Source of the DNA: Candidatus Competibacteraceae bacterium | Lineage (GTDB): Bacteria; Pseudomonadota; Gammaproteobacteria; Competibacterales; Competibacteraceae | Assembly: GCA_016699715.1 (NCBI GenBank) | Contig: CP065007.1 | Location: 248,001-312,000 of the forward strand | Length of the DNA: 64,000 bases | Reading direction: 5' to 3' | Shown here: one piece after another, positions 1-7,603 of the stretch | How positions within the stretch are numbered: the first letter of the stretch is position 1 | Layout: each line of letters begins with the position of its first letter | The notes under the pieces: generated by a model | Told to the model about the DNA's origin: nothing | Database searches by the model: none | Seen by the model: only the letters and a program-made list of their open reading frames with translations | Program-made: the position numbers and the translations under genes

Positions 1-161
1 TGCTCGCGCGTGGCCTCGGGTGGGTCGCGCCACTCCAGCGCCGCGAACGGGGCGGCGCCGAGAGCGTTGAGGATGGCGGTCAGTCGGGCCGCGCACTCCG
101 GGTGGCCGAAACCGGTGTCGTGTTCCTGGCAAGCCGAATGAGTGTAGAGCAGAGTGGTCAT
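1..161 (-). CDS. Histone deacetylase-like amidohydrolase, N-terminal fragment
   Basis: The gene runs off the left edge, so only about 53 N-terminal residues are visible. They start MTTLLYTHSACQEHDTG and continue with GHPECAARLTAI. This matches the opening of bacterial class II histone deacetylase-like or acetylpolyamine amidohydrolases, where an H-P-E-x-x-x-R-L motif follows an early H-x-x-C/G segment. The family removes acetyl groups from lysine side chains or polyamines with a zinc-dependent site, which lies beyond the visible part. The ATG (159-161) overlaps the stop of the upstream CBS-domain gene in an ATGA arrangement, so the two are probably translationally coupled. The family call rests on the N-terminal motif only. 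Confidence 0.72.
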   Translation of the reverse strand, partial: MTTLLYTHSACQEHDTGFGHPECAARLTAILNALGAAPFAALEWRDPPEATRE

Positions 162-619
162 GGCGCTGGGTCCTCGTGAGCAGATGCCTCGCGTTTGGTT
201 GTGGCGCGGCGCAGCGCTTTCAGAACATCCTGGCGGGAGATGATCCCGACCAATCGATTGCCTTCCTCGACCACCGGCAGGCTCTTGGTGCGGATTTCCA
301 CCAGTTTTTGCAGCAGTCGGCTGAGCGGCAATTGTGGAGCGACGGTGACCGGCTCGCGAGTCATCACCGTTTCGACGGTCTGCTCCATGATGTCGTCGTA
401 ATGTGGGACCAGGGTGTGAGCGTCGAAACGAAACGCATTCAGTAAGTCGAACTTGGTTAGCATGCCGAGCAAGTCGCGCTGGCTGTCCACCACCGGCACG
501 CCGTTGAAGTCGTGGGTTTCGAATAATTCCTCGGCCTCGCGCAGTTTGGCTTTTGGACTGATGGCGATGGGGTCGACAGTCATTACGTCGCGAATTTGAT
601 ATTGCAGAAATTCGTACAT
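158..619 (-). CDS. CBS domain-pair protein
   Basis: A 153-residue protein made almost entirely of two CBS domains (about residues 8-65 and 80-140). Typical motifs are visible: VRDVMTVDPIAISP at the start of the first, VMTREPVTVAP at the start of the second, and GIISRQDVLKAL at the end. Stand-alone CBS pairs bind adenosyl ligands such as AMP, ATP or SAM and act as energy sensors on partner proteins. No catalytic domain is fused here. The stop overlaps the start of the deacetylase-like gene, so the partner may be that enzyme; this is inference from coupling. The exact ligand cannot be read from the sequence. Confidence 0.85.
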   Translation of the reverse strand: MYEFLQYQIRDVMTVDPIAISPKAKLREAEELFETHDFNGVPVVDSQRDLLGMLTKFDLLNAFRFDAHTLVPHYDDIMEQTVETVMTREPVTVAPQLPLSRLLQKLVEIRTKSLPVVEEGNRLVGIISRQDVLKALRRATTKREASAHEDPAP

Positions 620-720
620 CGGTGGCGGTCCTTTACAGAGTCGTGGCGTTTCGCGCCCGAAAATTTTGTCACGGTGGATAGGTCTTGGGGAAACCGCGAT
701 TAATGCGGGCGGATGTCACT

Positions 721-1752
721 TTACGCCCTTGTCGTCGATCCTGCATCGTGGCTAGGAATCACGTCCGCGATTTGAGTCTCTCGGTCGGCTTCCGCCACCC
801 GTTCCAGTGCTGCTTCCACCACCTCCACCCCCGCTCCGTGCCGCCAGGCCCGTTCGCTCAAGACGCGTCGCCAGGCCCGTGCGCCCGGCAGGCCCTGAAA
901 CAATCCGAGGATAGGTCGGGTCATGCAGTGCAGCGGCGTTCCCGCCCGGAGTCGTTCCGCCAGATAGGGTAGCAATGCCCGAACCACCTGATGACGGTTC
1001 GGTGGCGGCGCGCTCGAACCGAAAAACCGTCGATCCAGCTCGGCCAGCAGGTAAGGGTTCTCGTAAGCCGCGCGGCCGATCATTATGCCGTCCACTCGCC
1101 GCAACTGTTCCGTCACCTGTTGCAGTGTGGTCAGCCCGCCGTTAAGTACGATGATCAATCCGGGGAAATCCTGCTTGAGTTGATGCACAATCTCATAACG
1201 CAGCGGCGGAATTTCCCGGTTTTCCTTCGGACTTAAGCCGCTCAACCAGGCTTTGCGGGCGTGAACGATGAATACCGTACACCCACTCGCCGCGACCCGG
1301 CGCACGAAATCCGCCAGTTCCTGGTAGGAATCCCGCTGGTCGATCCCGATGCGGGTTTTGACCGTCACCGGTAGATCCGTCGCCGCCCGCATCGCCGCCA
1401 CGCACTCCGCCACCAGATCCGGTTCCGCCATCAGACAGGCGCCGAACCGGCCCGATTGAACCCGATCGCTGGGGCAGCCGACGTTGAGATTGATCTCGTC
1501 GTAGCCCCAGTCGGCGGCGATGCGGGCGCAGCGGGCCAGTTCGGCGGGGTCGCTGCCGCCCAGTTGCAGGGCCAGCGGATGTTCGATTGGATCATGGACC
1601 AGCAGTCGTTCCCGATCGCCGCGCAGTATCGCCCCAGTCGTGACCATTTCGGTGTAAAGCAGGGTATGGCGACTCAATAATCGCAGGAAATACCGGTAGT
1701 GCCGGTCGGTCCAGTTCAACATCGGTGCGACGGCGATTAGACGGTCGAGCAT
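721..1752 (-). CDS. dusA: tRNA-dihydrouridine(20/20a) synthase DusA
   Basis: A 343-residue FMN enzyme that reduces uridine 20/20a in the tRNA D-loop to dihydrouridine using NADPH. The N-terminus reads VAPMLNWTDRHYRYFLR, the DusA signature, followed by TEMVTTGAILRG. The segment INLNVGCPSDRVQ leads to GRFGACLM, whose cysteine (about residue 106) is the expected catalytic acid. A TIM barrel followed by a helical RNA-binding domain fits the length. The final C-terminal residues are poorly conserved in type. It lies 25 bp downstream of pyrD on the same strand, so the two may be cotranscribed. Length and motifs match DusA rather than DusB or DusC. Confidence 0.95.
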   Translation of the reverse strand: MLDRLIAVAPMLNWTDRHYRYFLRLLSRHTLLYTEMVTTGAILRGDRERLLVHDPIEHPLALQLGGSDPAELARCARIAADWGYDEINLNVGCPSDRVQSGRFGACLMAEPDLVAECVAAMRAATDLPVTVKTRIGIDQRDSYQELADFVRRVAASGCTVFIVHARKAWLSGLSPKENREIPPLRYEIVHQLKQDFPGLIIVLNGGLTTLQQVTEQLRRVDGIMIGRAAYENPYLLAELDRRFFGSSAPPPNRHQVVRALLPYLAERLRAGTPLHCMTRPILGLFQGLPGARAWRRVLSERAWRHGAGVEVVEAALERVAEADRETQIADVIPSHDAGSTTRA

Positions 1753-1777
1753 GGTGAGAAAGCGAGCCGAGGAAAAG

Positions 1778-2791
1778 TTAACGCAATGCCAGCACCGCTT
1801 CCCGGATCAGGTCCGGGCCGCGATAGATAAAGCCGGTGTAAATTTGCACCAGACTAGCGCCGGCCTCGATCTTGGCGGCGGCGTCGGCCCCGCTCAGGAT
1901 GCCCCCCACGGCAATGATCGGAATTTCGCCGGCCAGGATATCGGCCAAGCGCCGCACCACCGCGGTTGAGCGCTCCCGCAGCGGCGCGCCGCTCAGGCCG
2001 CCGGTTTCCCCGGCGTGAGGCAAGCTTTCCACGCCGGTTCGGGAGAAGGTGGTGTTGGTGGCAATGACCGCATCCATGCCGTGCCGGAGCAGCGTCTGTC
2101 CCACCGTGAGCAAATCGGCGTCGGCCAGATCCGGCGCGATCTTGATCGCCAGCGGCACGTAGCGACCATGGGCATCGCACAGTCGTTGTCGTTCCGCGTG
2201 CAATGCCGCCAATAATTGCTCCAGCGCCGCGCCGTATTGCAGGTCGCGTAGGCCCGGCGTGTTGGGCGAGGAGATGTTGACGGTGACATAGCTGGCCCAG
2301 GGGTAGACCTTGCGCAGGCCGATCAGGTAGTCGTCGATTGCCCGCTCCACCGGGGTATCGGCGTTCTTGCCGATATTGATGCCCAACACGCCCTTGAAGC
2401 CGGATCGCCGCACTTGCTCGATCAGATAATCCACCCCCTTGTTATTGAAGCCTAGCCGGTTGATCAACGCCCGTGCCAACGGCAGCCGAAACATTCGAGG
2501 CTTGGGGTTGCCCGGCTGGGCGCGCGGAGTGACCGTGCCAATCTCGATGAAGCCGAACCCCAATGCTTCCCACGCTCTGATACATTCGCCATTTTTATCC
2601 AGACCGGCCGCTAGTCCAACCGGGTGAGGGAAATCCAGTCCCATGACCCGGCGCGGCTGGGATGGTACGCACGCTCCGAATAGCGCGCCCAGTGCTAAGG
2701 TAGGTGTGGCACGTAGTAAGCCAATCGTCCAATTGTGAGCGGTTTCTGGGTTGAGCTGAAACAGCAGGGTACGTAACGGAAAATAGAGCAT
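1778..2791 (-). CDS. pyrD: Dihydroorotate dehydrogenase (quinone), class 2
   Basis: A 337-residue enzyme that oxidises dihydroorotate to orotate in pyrimidine synthesis and passes electrons to membrane quinone. The start MLYFPLRTLLFQLNPETAHN is the class 2 amphipathic N-terminal helix, which binds the inner membrane and forms the quinone tunnel. An upstream in-frame start at 2857 would add 22 residues that do not look like family sequence, so the ATG at 2789-2791 was chosen. Motifs include GLAAGLDKNGE, the FMN-binding GFGFIEIGTVTP, and NISSPNTPGLR, whose serine is the class 2 catalytic base. The gene faces a long intergenic region shared with the divergent sigma-54 regulator. Confidence 0.96.
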   Translation of the reverse strand: MLYFPLRTLLFQLNPETAHNWTIGLLRATPTLALGALFGACVPSQPRRVMGLDFPHPVGLAAGLDKNGECIRAWEALGFGFIEIGTVTPRAQPGNPKPRMFRLPLARALINRLGFNNKGVDYLIEQVRRSGFKGVLGINIGKNADTPVERAIDDYLIGLRKVYPWASYVTVNISSPNTPGLRDLQYGAALEQLLAALHAERQRLCDAHGRYVPLAIKIAPDLADADLLTVGQTLLRHGMDAVIATNTTFSRTGVESLPHAGETGGLSGAPLRERSTAVVRRLADILAGEIPIIAVGGILSGADAAAKIEAGASLVQIYTGFIYRGPDLIREAVLALR

Positions 2792-2947
2792 CACTATCCT
2801 TGGGCTCAATGATGAGGAAAAAAGCCACCAGCGTGAGGATAGGGCGACTATCGTCACATGAAACGTCGGCTGGGAACTACTCGGAAAAGGGCAGGTGTGT
2901 TGCCTTCCTGACAGAGAAATATCAATAGTGTAGGTTCATAATACAGA

Positions 2948-2959
2948 TTTCTCGAGAAA
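2948..2959. promoter_or_regulatory. 12-bp perfect palindrome, possible operator
   Basis: The sequence TTTCTCGAGAAA is a perfect inverted repeat in the AT-rich part of the divergent intergenic region. It lies 15 bp before the first of two tandem dyads. It resembles a small dimeric regulator site, but no family can be assigned. Confidence 0.35.
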
Positions 2960-2973
2960 CCAAGGCTATTGTA

Positions 2974-3009
2974 GTAGACAATATCTACGGTTCAGTGGAT
3001 AATATTTAC
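2974..3009. promoter_or_regulatory. Two tandem 15-bp operator-like dyads, 21 bp apart
   Basis: GTAGACAATATCTAC (2974-2988) and GTGGATAATATTTAC (2995-3009) agree at 12 of 15 positions. The first is a near-perfect dyad (GTAGA/TCTAC). Start-to-start spacing is 21 bp, two helical turns, so two protein dimers would sit on the same face of the DNA. They lie about 310 bp upstream of the VpsR-like regulator gene and about 200 bp upstream of pyrD. Upstream tandem sites are typical of sigma-54 activators and of autoregulation; the protein that binds here is unknown. Confidence 0.45.
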
Positions 3010-3320
3010 ACTACTGTGTCTTTTTCAAGTATCAAGGATGACAAGTCAGCCAAGTTTAGCGCCATGATTTTGTATGCATGGTGGAGCCTTGTCGGGATTT
3101 TGAGGTTATTTCTCAAACTGATACGATCTGGCTCATCGCAGGTTACTGATTACAAATAAAACATTTATGAGGCATCTTTAGGGTATTTGGTCGGATTGGA
3201 TGTTTTGAAGGTGGCGCAGTATAGCGTGAGTGTCTTTGAGTATGACGACTAATGATTCCGAGTGTCCTTCTCAGGTAGGCGAAACTCGGTGTTCCATCCA
3301 ATCGACGTAGGTGAGATTCG

Positions 3321-4664
3321 ATGCGCAAGCTTCTGATTTTGAGCACGGGAGCGGTTGATGAGACATTGCTCCAGAAAATCGCGGCGGCGGACTGGGAAGT
3401 GTATTGGGCCCAAGAACCCGTCATGGCCAGAACGTTGCTCACCGAGCATTCGTTTGAGGTGGGCTTGGTTATCCTTTTTAGCTGCGAGCCCGAGCGATCG
3501 GTCCAGTGGGTGATCGACCTGATGTTGGCCCGCCGAAAGATGCAGTGGGTCATGGCGCTGTCTCGCCAGTGCCTCGATCGCAAGTTACTGTCCAGCATCA
3601 TCGCTGAGCGCTGCTGTGATTATCATACCCTGCCCATTGATCCCGCGCGCCTGGTGGTGACGCTTGGGCACGCCTACGGAATGGTAAATCTGACCGAAAC
3701 CGCTCTTCGCCAGCAGCGCGAGACGGAATCCCAGTACGGATTGATCGGTAACAGCGCCGTCATGCAAACCCTGTTTCGGGGCATTCAGAAAGCAGCGGAA
3801 GTGGATGTGCCGGTGCTGATTACCGGTGAAAGTGGTACCGGCAAGGAGCAAACGGCCCGCGCCATTCATGAGTATTCCGCCCGCGTGGTGTCGCCGTTCG
3901 TCGCCATGAACTGTGCCGCGCTACCCGCCAATCTGATTCAATCGGAACTGTTCGGGCATGAGAAGGGCGCGTTCACCGGCGCCGGCGAGCGCCGGGTCGG
4001 CCACCTCGAATCCGCCAATGGCGGTACGCTGTTTCTGGACGAGATCGGCGACCTTGCTCCCGAACTGCAAGCCAATCTATTGCGGTTTCTGGAGGAAAAG
4101 AAGATCCGCCGCCTGGGCAGCACCAAGCCGATTCCAGTCAATGTCCGAGTGATCGCCGCCACCAACACCCATCTGGAACAGGTGGTCCGAGACGGTCGGT
4201 TCCGTGAGGACTTGTACTATCGGCTCAATGTGTTGCACCTGCGGGCACCGGCTCTGCGCGAGCGCAAGAACGACGTCGAATTGCTGGCCAAGCAATTTTT
4301 TACCAAGTTTGCCGCGGAAACCAGGACTTCCGCCAAGGGCTTGAGCCGCGATGCGTTGGAGGTCATCAATCGTTACGATTGGCCAGGCAACGTGCGGGAA
4401 TTGATGAACCGGGTACGCCGGGCAGTGCTGTTGAGCGAGGGGCCGTATGTCACCCCCGACGACCTGGAACTGGAACGGCGCTCGCTTGGGCGCGGCTTTG
4501 TGACCCTGGACGAAGCCCGGATGGCGGCCGATCGCGAAACGATCCAATCGACCTTGCTGCGAACCCGCTTCAACATCGCCCGCGCCGCCCAGGAACTGGG
4601 GGTTTCACGCATGACGCTCTACCGTTTGATGGAGAAATACGATATCCGACGGGATAATTCCTGA
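3321..4664 (+). CDS. VpsR-like sigma-54-dependent Fis-family transcriptional activator
   Basis: A 447-residue regulator in three parts. Residues 1-125 form a receiver-like domain without the usual phospho-acceptor aspartate pattern, as in VpsR-type proteins. Residues 140-370 form an AAA+ domain with Walker A GESGTGKE (169-176), GAFTGA (216-221) and Walker B GGTLFLDE (234-241). The C-terminus is a Fis-type helix-turn-helix (NIARAAQELGVSRMTLYRLM). The intact GAFTGA loop predicts contact with sigma-54. VpsR itself controls biofilm matrix genes in response to cyclic di-GMP, so a similar role is possible but inferred. It precedes uvrC, where E. coli and Pseudomonas have uvrY/gacA. The name VpsR-like is less certain than the class. 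Confidence 0.85.
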   Translation: MRKLLILSTGAVDETLLQKIAAADWEVYWAQEPVMARTLLTEHSFEVGLVILFSCEPERSVQWVIDLMLARRKMQWVMALSRQCLDRKLLSSIIAERCCDYHTLPIDPARLVVTLGHAYGMVNLTETALRQQRETESQYGLIGNSAVMQTLFRGIQKAAEVDVPVLITGESGTGKEQTARAIHEYSARVVSPFVAMNCAALPANLIQSELFGHEKGAFTGAGERRVGHLESANGGTLFLDEIGDLAPELQANLLRFLEEKKIRRLGSTKPIPVNVRVIAATNTHLEQVVRDGRFREDLYYRLNVLHLRAPALRERKNDVELLAKQFFTKFAAETRTSAKGLSRDALEVINRYDWPGNVRELMNRVRRAVLLSEGPYVTPDDLELERRSLGRGFVTLDEARMAADRETIQSTLLRTRFNIARAAQELGVSRMTLYRLMEKYDIRRDNS

Positions 4665-4720
4665 TCTGGCGCGGTCATTTTGAGTGAGTGGCCCAGGTTG
4701 CGGGCCGCGATATCGCCAAG

Positions 4721-6550
4721 ATGACCGCAACTCCACCACCGCCGTTCGACCCCAGGATTTTTCTCAAGCATCTCACTGCGTTGCCCGGCGTCTATCGGAT
4801 GCTGGACGAGCGCGGCGCGGTGCTTTATGTCGGTAAGGCTCGCAATCTCAAGCAGCGCGTTTCCAGCTACTTCCGGGAAAACCAGACAGCCGCCAAGGTG
4901 CGCAGCCTGGTTGCCCGTATCCGTGCCGTCGAAGTCACGGTGACCCATACCGAGGTCGAGGCGCTAATTCTGGAAAGTACGCTGATCAAGCAGTTTAAGC
5001 CGCGCTACAATATTCTGTTGCGCGACGACAAAGGTTATCCCTACATTCATGTATCCGCCGGTGCGTTTCCCCGCATGGTGCTGCATCGGGGCGCCAAGCG
5101 CGCGGCGGGGCGCTATTTCGGCCCGTATCCCAACGCCAATGCCGTCCACGATACATTGAACCTGCTGCAGAAAGCTTTTCGGCTGCGATCATGCGAGGAC
5201 AGTTTTTTCCATGGTCGAAGCCGTCCCTGTTTGCAATATCAGATCAAGCGCTGCACCGGACCCTGCGTCGGTTTGATCGACGAAACGGGTTACCAACGCC
5301 ATCTGCGCGATGCCATCCTGTTTTTGGAAGGCAAGAGCGGGCAGGTGATCGACGATCTGGTGCTGCGGATGGAGGTCGCCGCCGCCGCGCTGGATTTCGA
5401 GCAGGCGGCGCTCTGTCGCGACCAGATTGCCGATTTACGGCAGGTCCAGCAGCGCCAGCATGTCGAGGGCGAGAGCGGCGATCTTGATGTGGTGGCCTGC
5501 GTGGTGCGGTGTGGCGTGGCCTGCGTGCAGGTTTTTATGTTTCGCGGCGGCCGACTGCTCGGCAACCAGGCATTTTTCCCCCGTCTGCCCGAAGAAGAGG
5601 AGGCGGGTGCCGTGTTGAGCGCGTTTCTGGCGCAGTACTACCTCGACAAGACCATTCCGACCGATCTGTTGATCAGCCACGAACCGACGGAGATAGCGCT
5701 GTTGATCCAAGCCTTTCAGGAGCGGGCCGGGCATCGGGTGCGAATCGTCCACCGCCCGCGTGGCGAGCGCGCCCGCTGGCTGGCCATGGCGCTCCAAAAC
5801 GCCGAGCACGCGCTAGTCGCCCACCTATCTAGTCAGGTCGGGATGCGTCGCCGATTGGAGGCGCTAAAGGAAGCGCTGGGGTGCGAAGTCGAACTGGTTC
5901 GACTGGAATGTTTCGACGTCAGCCACACTTACGGCGAGGCGACGGTGGCATCGTGTGTGGTATTCGGTCCAGAAGGGCCGGTCAAATCCGACTATCGTCG
6001 CTACAATATCGAAGGGGTTACTCCGGGCGACGATTACGCCGCCCTGCACCAAGCACTGACCCGACGCTACATTCGCCTGCGTGATGGACAGGAACGATTG
6101 CCGGATGTCCTGTTCGTCGACGGTGGCAAAGGCCAGTTGACTCAGGCCCGCAAGGTACTGGATGAGTTGGGAGTTACCGGACCCGTGGTGGTTGGCATTG
6201 CCAAGGGGACGGGACGCAAGCCGGGGTTGGAGACGCTTTACTTGTTCGAGGAAAGTCGCCCGATTATACTGCCGGCTGATTCAGCCGCGCTGCATCTGGT
6301 GCAGCAGATCCGCGACGAGGCGCATCGCTTCGCGATTGCCGGCCACCGCCAGCGCCGGGCCAGAGGGCGCACCACTTCCGCGCTCGAAAGCATTCCCGGC
6401 ATCGGAACCAAACGCCGGCAGGCGTTGCTCGGGCAGTTCGGTGGCTTGAAACAACTAGCACGGGCTGGTGTCGAGGATATTACCCAAGTAGATGGCATTA
6501 GTGCCGACCTGGCGCGACGTATCTACGATATTTTCCACGATGAAAGTTGA
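4721..6550 (+). CDS. uvrC: Excinuclease ABC subunit UvrC
   Basis: UvrC makes both incisions around bulky DNA lesions in nucleotide excision repair after UvrA/UvrB loading. The order is a GIY-YIG nuclease (LPGVYRML, VLYVGKA, with N-terminal FDPRIFLKHL), a UVR motif near residue 200 for UvrB binding, an RNase H-like nuclease (CFDVSHTYGE, DVLFVDGGKGQL) and C-terminal helix-hairpin-helix motifs (SIPGIGTKRRQALL). The ATG at 4721 gives 609 residues, close to the usual length; a GTG at 4688 would add 11 unconserved residues. Neither start has a strong ribosome site. It is followed by pgsA, as in most gammaproteobacteria. Confidence 0.96.
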   Translation: MTATPPPPFDPRIFLKHLTALPGVYRMLDERGAVLYVGKARNLKQRVSSYFRENQTAAKVRSLVARIRAVEVTVTHTEVEALILESTLIKQFKPRYNILLRDDKGYPYIHVSAGAFPRMVLHRGAKRAAGRYFGPYPNANAVHDTLNLLQKAFRLRSCEDSFFHGRSRPCLQYQIKRCTGPCVGLIDETGYQRHLRDAILFLEGKSGQVIDDLVLRMEVAAAALDFEQAALCRDQIADLRQVQQRQHVEGESGDLDVVACVVRCGVACVQVFMFRGGRLLGNQAFFPRLPEEEEAGAVLSAFLAQYYLDKTIPTDLLISHEPTEIALLIQAFQERAGHRVRIVHRPRGERARWLAMALQNAEHALVAHLSSQVGMRRRLEALKEALGCEVELVRLECFDVSHTYGEATVASCVVFGPEGPVKSDYRRYNIEGVTPGDDYAALHQALTRRYIRLRDGQERLPDVLFVDGGKGQLTQARKVLDELGVTGPVVVGIAKGTGRKPGLETLYLFEESRPIILPADSAALHLVQQIRDEAHRFAIAGHRQRRARGRTTSALESIPGIGTKRRQALLGQFGGLKQLARAGVEDITQVDGISADLARRIYDIFHDES

Positions 6551-6564
6551 CCGCCCGTCGAGCC

Positions 6565-7122
6565 ATGCAACTAAACCTGCCCACTTTTCTGACCCTGCTG
6601 CGGATCGCCTTGATACCGGTTTTCGTGGGTGTGTTTTTTCTGCCATATCGCGGCGCCAATCTGCTATGCGCCACATTGTTCGGATTGGCGGCGCTGACTG
6701 ATTGGCTGGATGGCTACCTGGCCCGGCGGCTTGGCCAGACTTCCGCCTTCGGCGCGTTTCTCGACCCGGTTGCCGACAAACTGATGGTGGCGGCGGCACT
6801 GGTTTTGCTGGTGCAGGCCATTCCCACCCCATTGATGGCGGTAACGGCGATGATCATCATCGGCCGCGAAATCGCTATTTCCGCATTGCGGGAGTGGATG
6901 GCGCAGATCGGCGGTCATGGGCGAGTAGCGGTGTCCATGATCGGCAAGGTTAAAACCACCGCCCAAATGGTTGCCGTGCTGCTGTTGCTATATCGGGAGC
7001 CACTCGGCGGTTTTTTCCCGACCCTGGCGGTGGGGCAGGGTTTGTTGCTGGTTGCCGCGGTACTGACGCTTTGGTCCATGTTGCATTATCTATTGGCGGC
7101 ATGGCCGGCGCTGAGGGCTTGA
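6565..7122 (+). CDS. pgsA: CDP-diacylglycerol-glycerol-3-phosphate 3-phosphatidyltransferase
   Basis: A 185-residue inner-membrane enzyme that makes phosphatidylglycerophosphate, the committed step to phosphatidylglycerol and cardiolipin. It has several hydrophobic segments and the CDP-alcohol phosphotransferase signature D-G-x2-A-R-x8-G-x3-D-x3-D, visible from DWLDGYLARR to GAFLDPVADK. The ATG at 6565 gives MQLNLPTFLTLLRI, aligning with E. coli PgsA; a TTG at 6547 overlapping the uvrC stop is less likely. Three tRNA genes follow immediately, the same order as E. coli pgsA-glyW-cysT-leuZ. Confidence 0.96.
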   Translation: MQLNLPTFLTLLRIALIPVFVGVFFLPYRGANLLCATLFGLAALTDWLDGYLARRLGQTSAFGAFLDPVADKLMVAAALVLLVQAIPTPLMAVTAMIIIGREIAISALREWMAQIGGHGRVAVSMIGKVKTTAQMVAVLLLLYREPLGGFFPTLAVGQGLLLVAAVLTLWSMLHYLLAAWPALRA

Positions 7123-7160
7123 CGAGCCAATTTTTTGCGTTAATATAACGCTTCTGCGCG

Positions 7161-7236
<76 letters not shown>

Positions 7237-7246
7237 AGATTCCCTG

Positions 7247-7273
7247 GCCTCGAAATAAAATCGAGGCTTTTTT
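7247..7273 (+). terminator. Rho-independent terminator after tRNA-Gly
   Basis: The stem GCCTCGA (7247-7253) pairs perfectly with TCGAGGC (7261-7267) across a 7-nt AT-only loop and is followed by six T residues. It sits between tRNA-Gly and tRNA-Cys, so the Cys and Leu tRNAs need read-through or their own promoter. Confidence 0.8.
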
Positions 7274-7320
7274 ATGCGACCGGGCATTGATACCGCTGGG
7301 TGCATAAGTCTTCGTCACCG

Positions 7321-7394
7321 GGCTAGGTGGCAGAGTGGTCATGCAGCGGCCTGCAAAGCCGTGGACGCCGGTTCGATTCCGACCCTAGCCTCCA
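7321..7394 (+). tRNA. cysT: tRNA-Cys (GCA)
   Basis: A 74-nt cloverleaf with encoded CCA. GGCTAGG pairs with CCTAGCC, and the anticodon loop CTGCAAA gives anticodon GCA. It follows tRNA-Gly as cysT does in E. coli. Confidence 0.97.
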
Positions 7395-7404
7395 ACCTCC
7401 CCTC

Positions 7405-7490
7405 GCTGGTGTGGTGGAATGGTATACACACAGGACTTAAAATCCTGCGGCTTCGCGGCCTTGTGGGTTCGAGTCCCACCACCAGCACCA
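7405..7490 (+). tRNA. leuZ: tRNA-Leu (UAA)
   Basis: An 86-nt class II tRNA with a long variable arm (GCGGCTTCGCGGCC region) and encoded CCA. GCTGGTG pairs with CACCAGC, and the stem CAGGA/TCCTG closes the loop CTTAAAA, anticodon TAA. It corresponds to E. coli leuZ, a common integration site for genomic islands. The next gene, on the opposite strand, is the large helicase-nuclease. Confidence 0.97.
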
Positions 7491-7603
7491 TAATCAGGTG
7501 GTTAGGCAAATACCCAACTGATGCAGTTTGTCGCGAAACTTACAAGCTTTTCATGAATGTCCTGCATAACGTGGACTCCATAAGATGCTGTTTCAGGCCG
7601 GGC

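Larger units (their letters stand above)
2792..3320. other. Divergent intergenic region between pyrD and the VpsR-like gene
   Basis: About 530 bp without a convincing gene. It is clearly more AT-rich than the flanking genes, especially 2900-3180. It holds a 12-bp perfect palindrome and two similar 15-bp dyads, listed separately. Weak promoter-like elements for the rightward gene can be suggested near 3200-3235 (TTGGAT, 18 bp, TATAGC), but they are not strong. No start-stop frame with a ribosome site and recognisable protein was found on either strand. Confidence 0.6.

Noticed and set aside
3143..3601. A 152-codon minus-strand frame across the regulator start
   Set aside because: It overlaps the N-terminus of the sigma-54 regulator, lacks any known motif, and has unusual composition from the AT-rich intergenic region.
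4688..4720. Upstream GTG start for uvrC
   Set aside because: It would add eleven residues not found in homologues, and it has no better ribosome site than the ATG at 4721.
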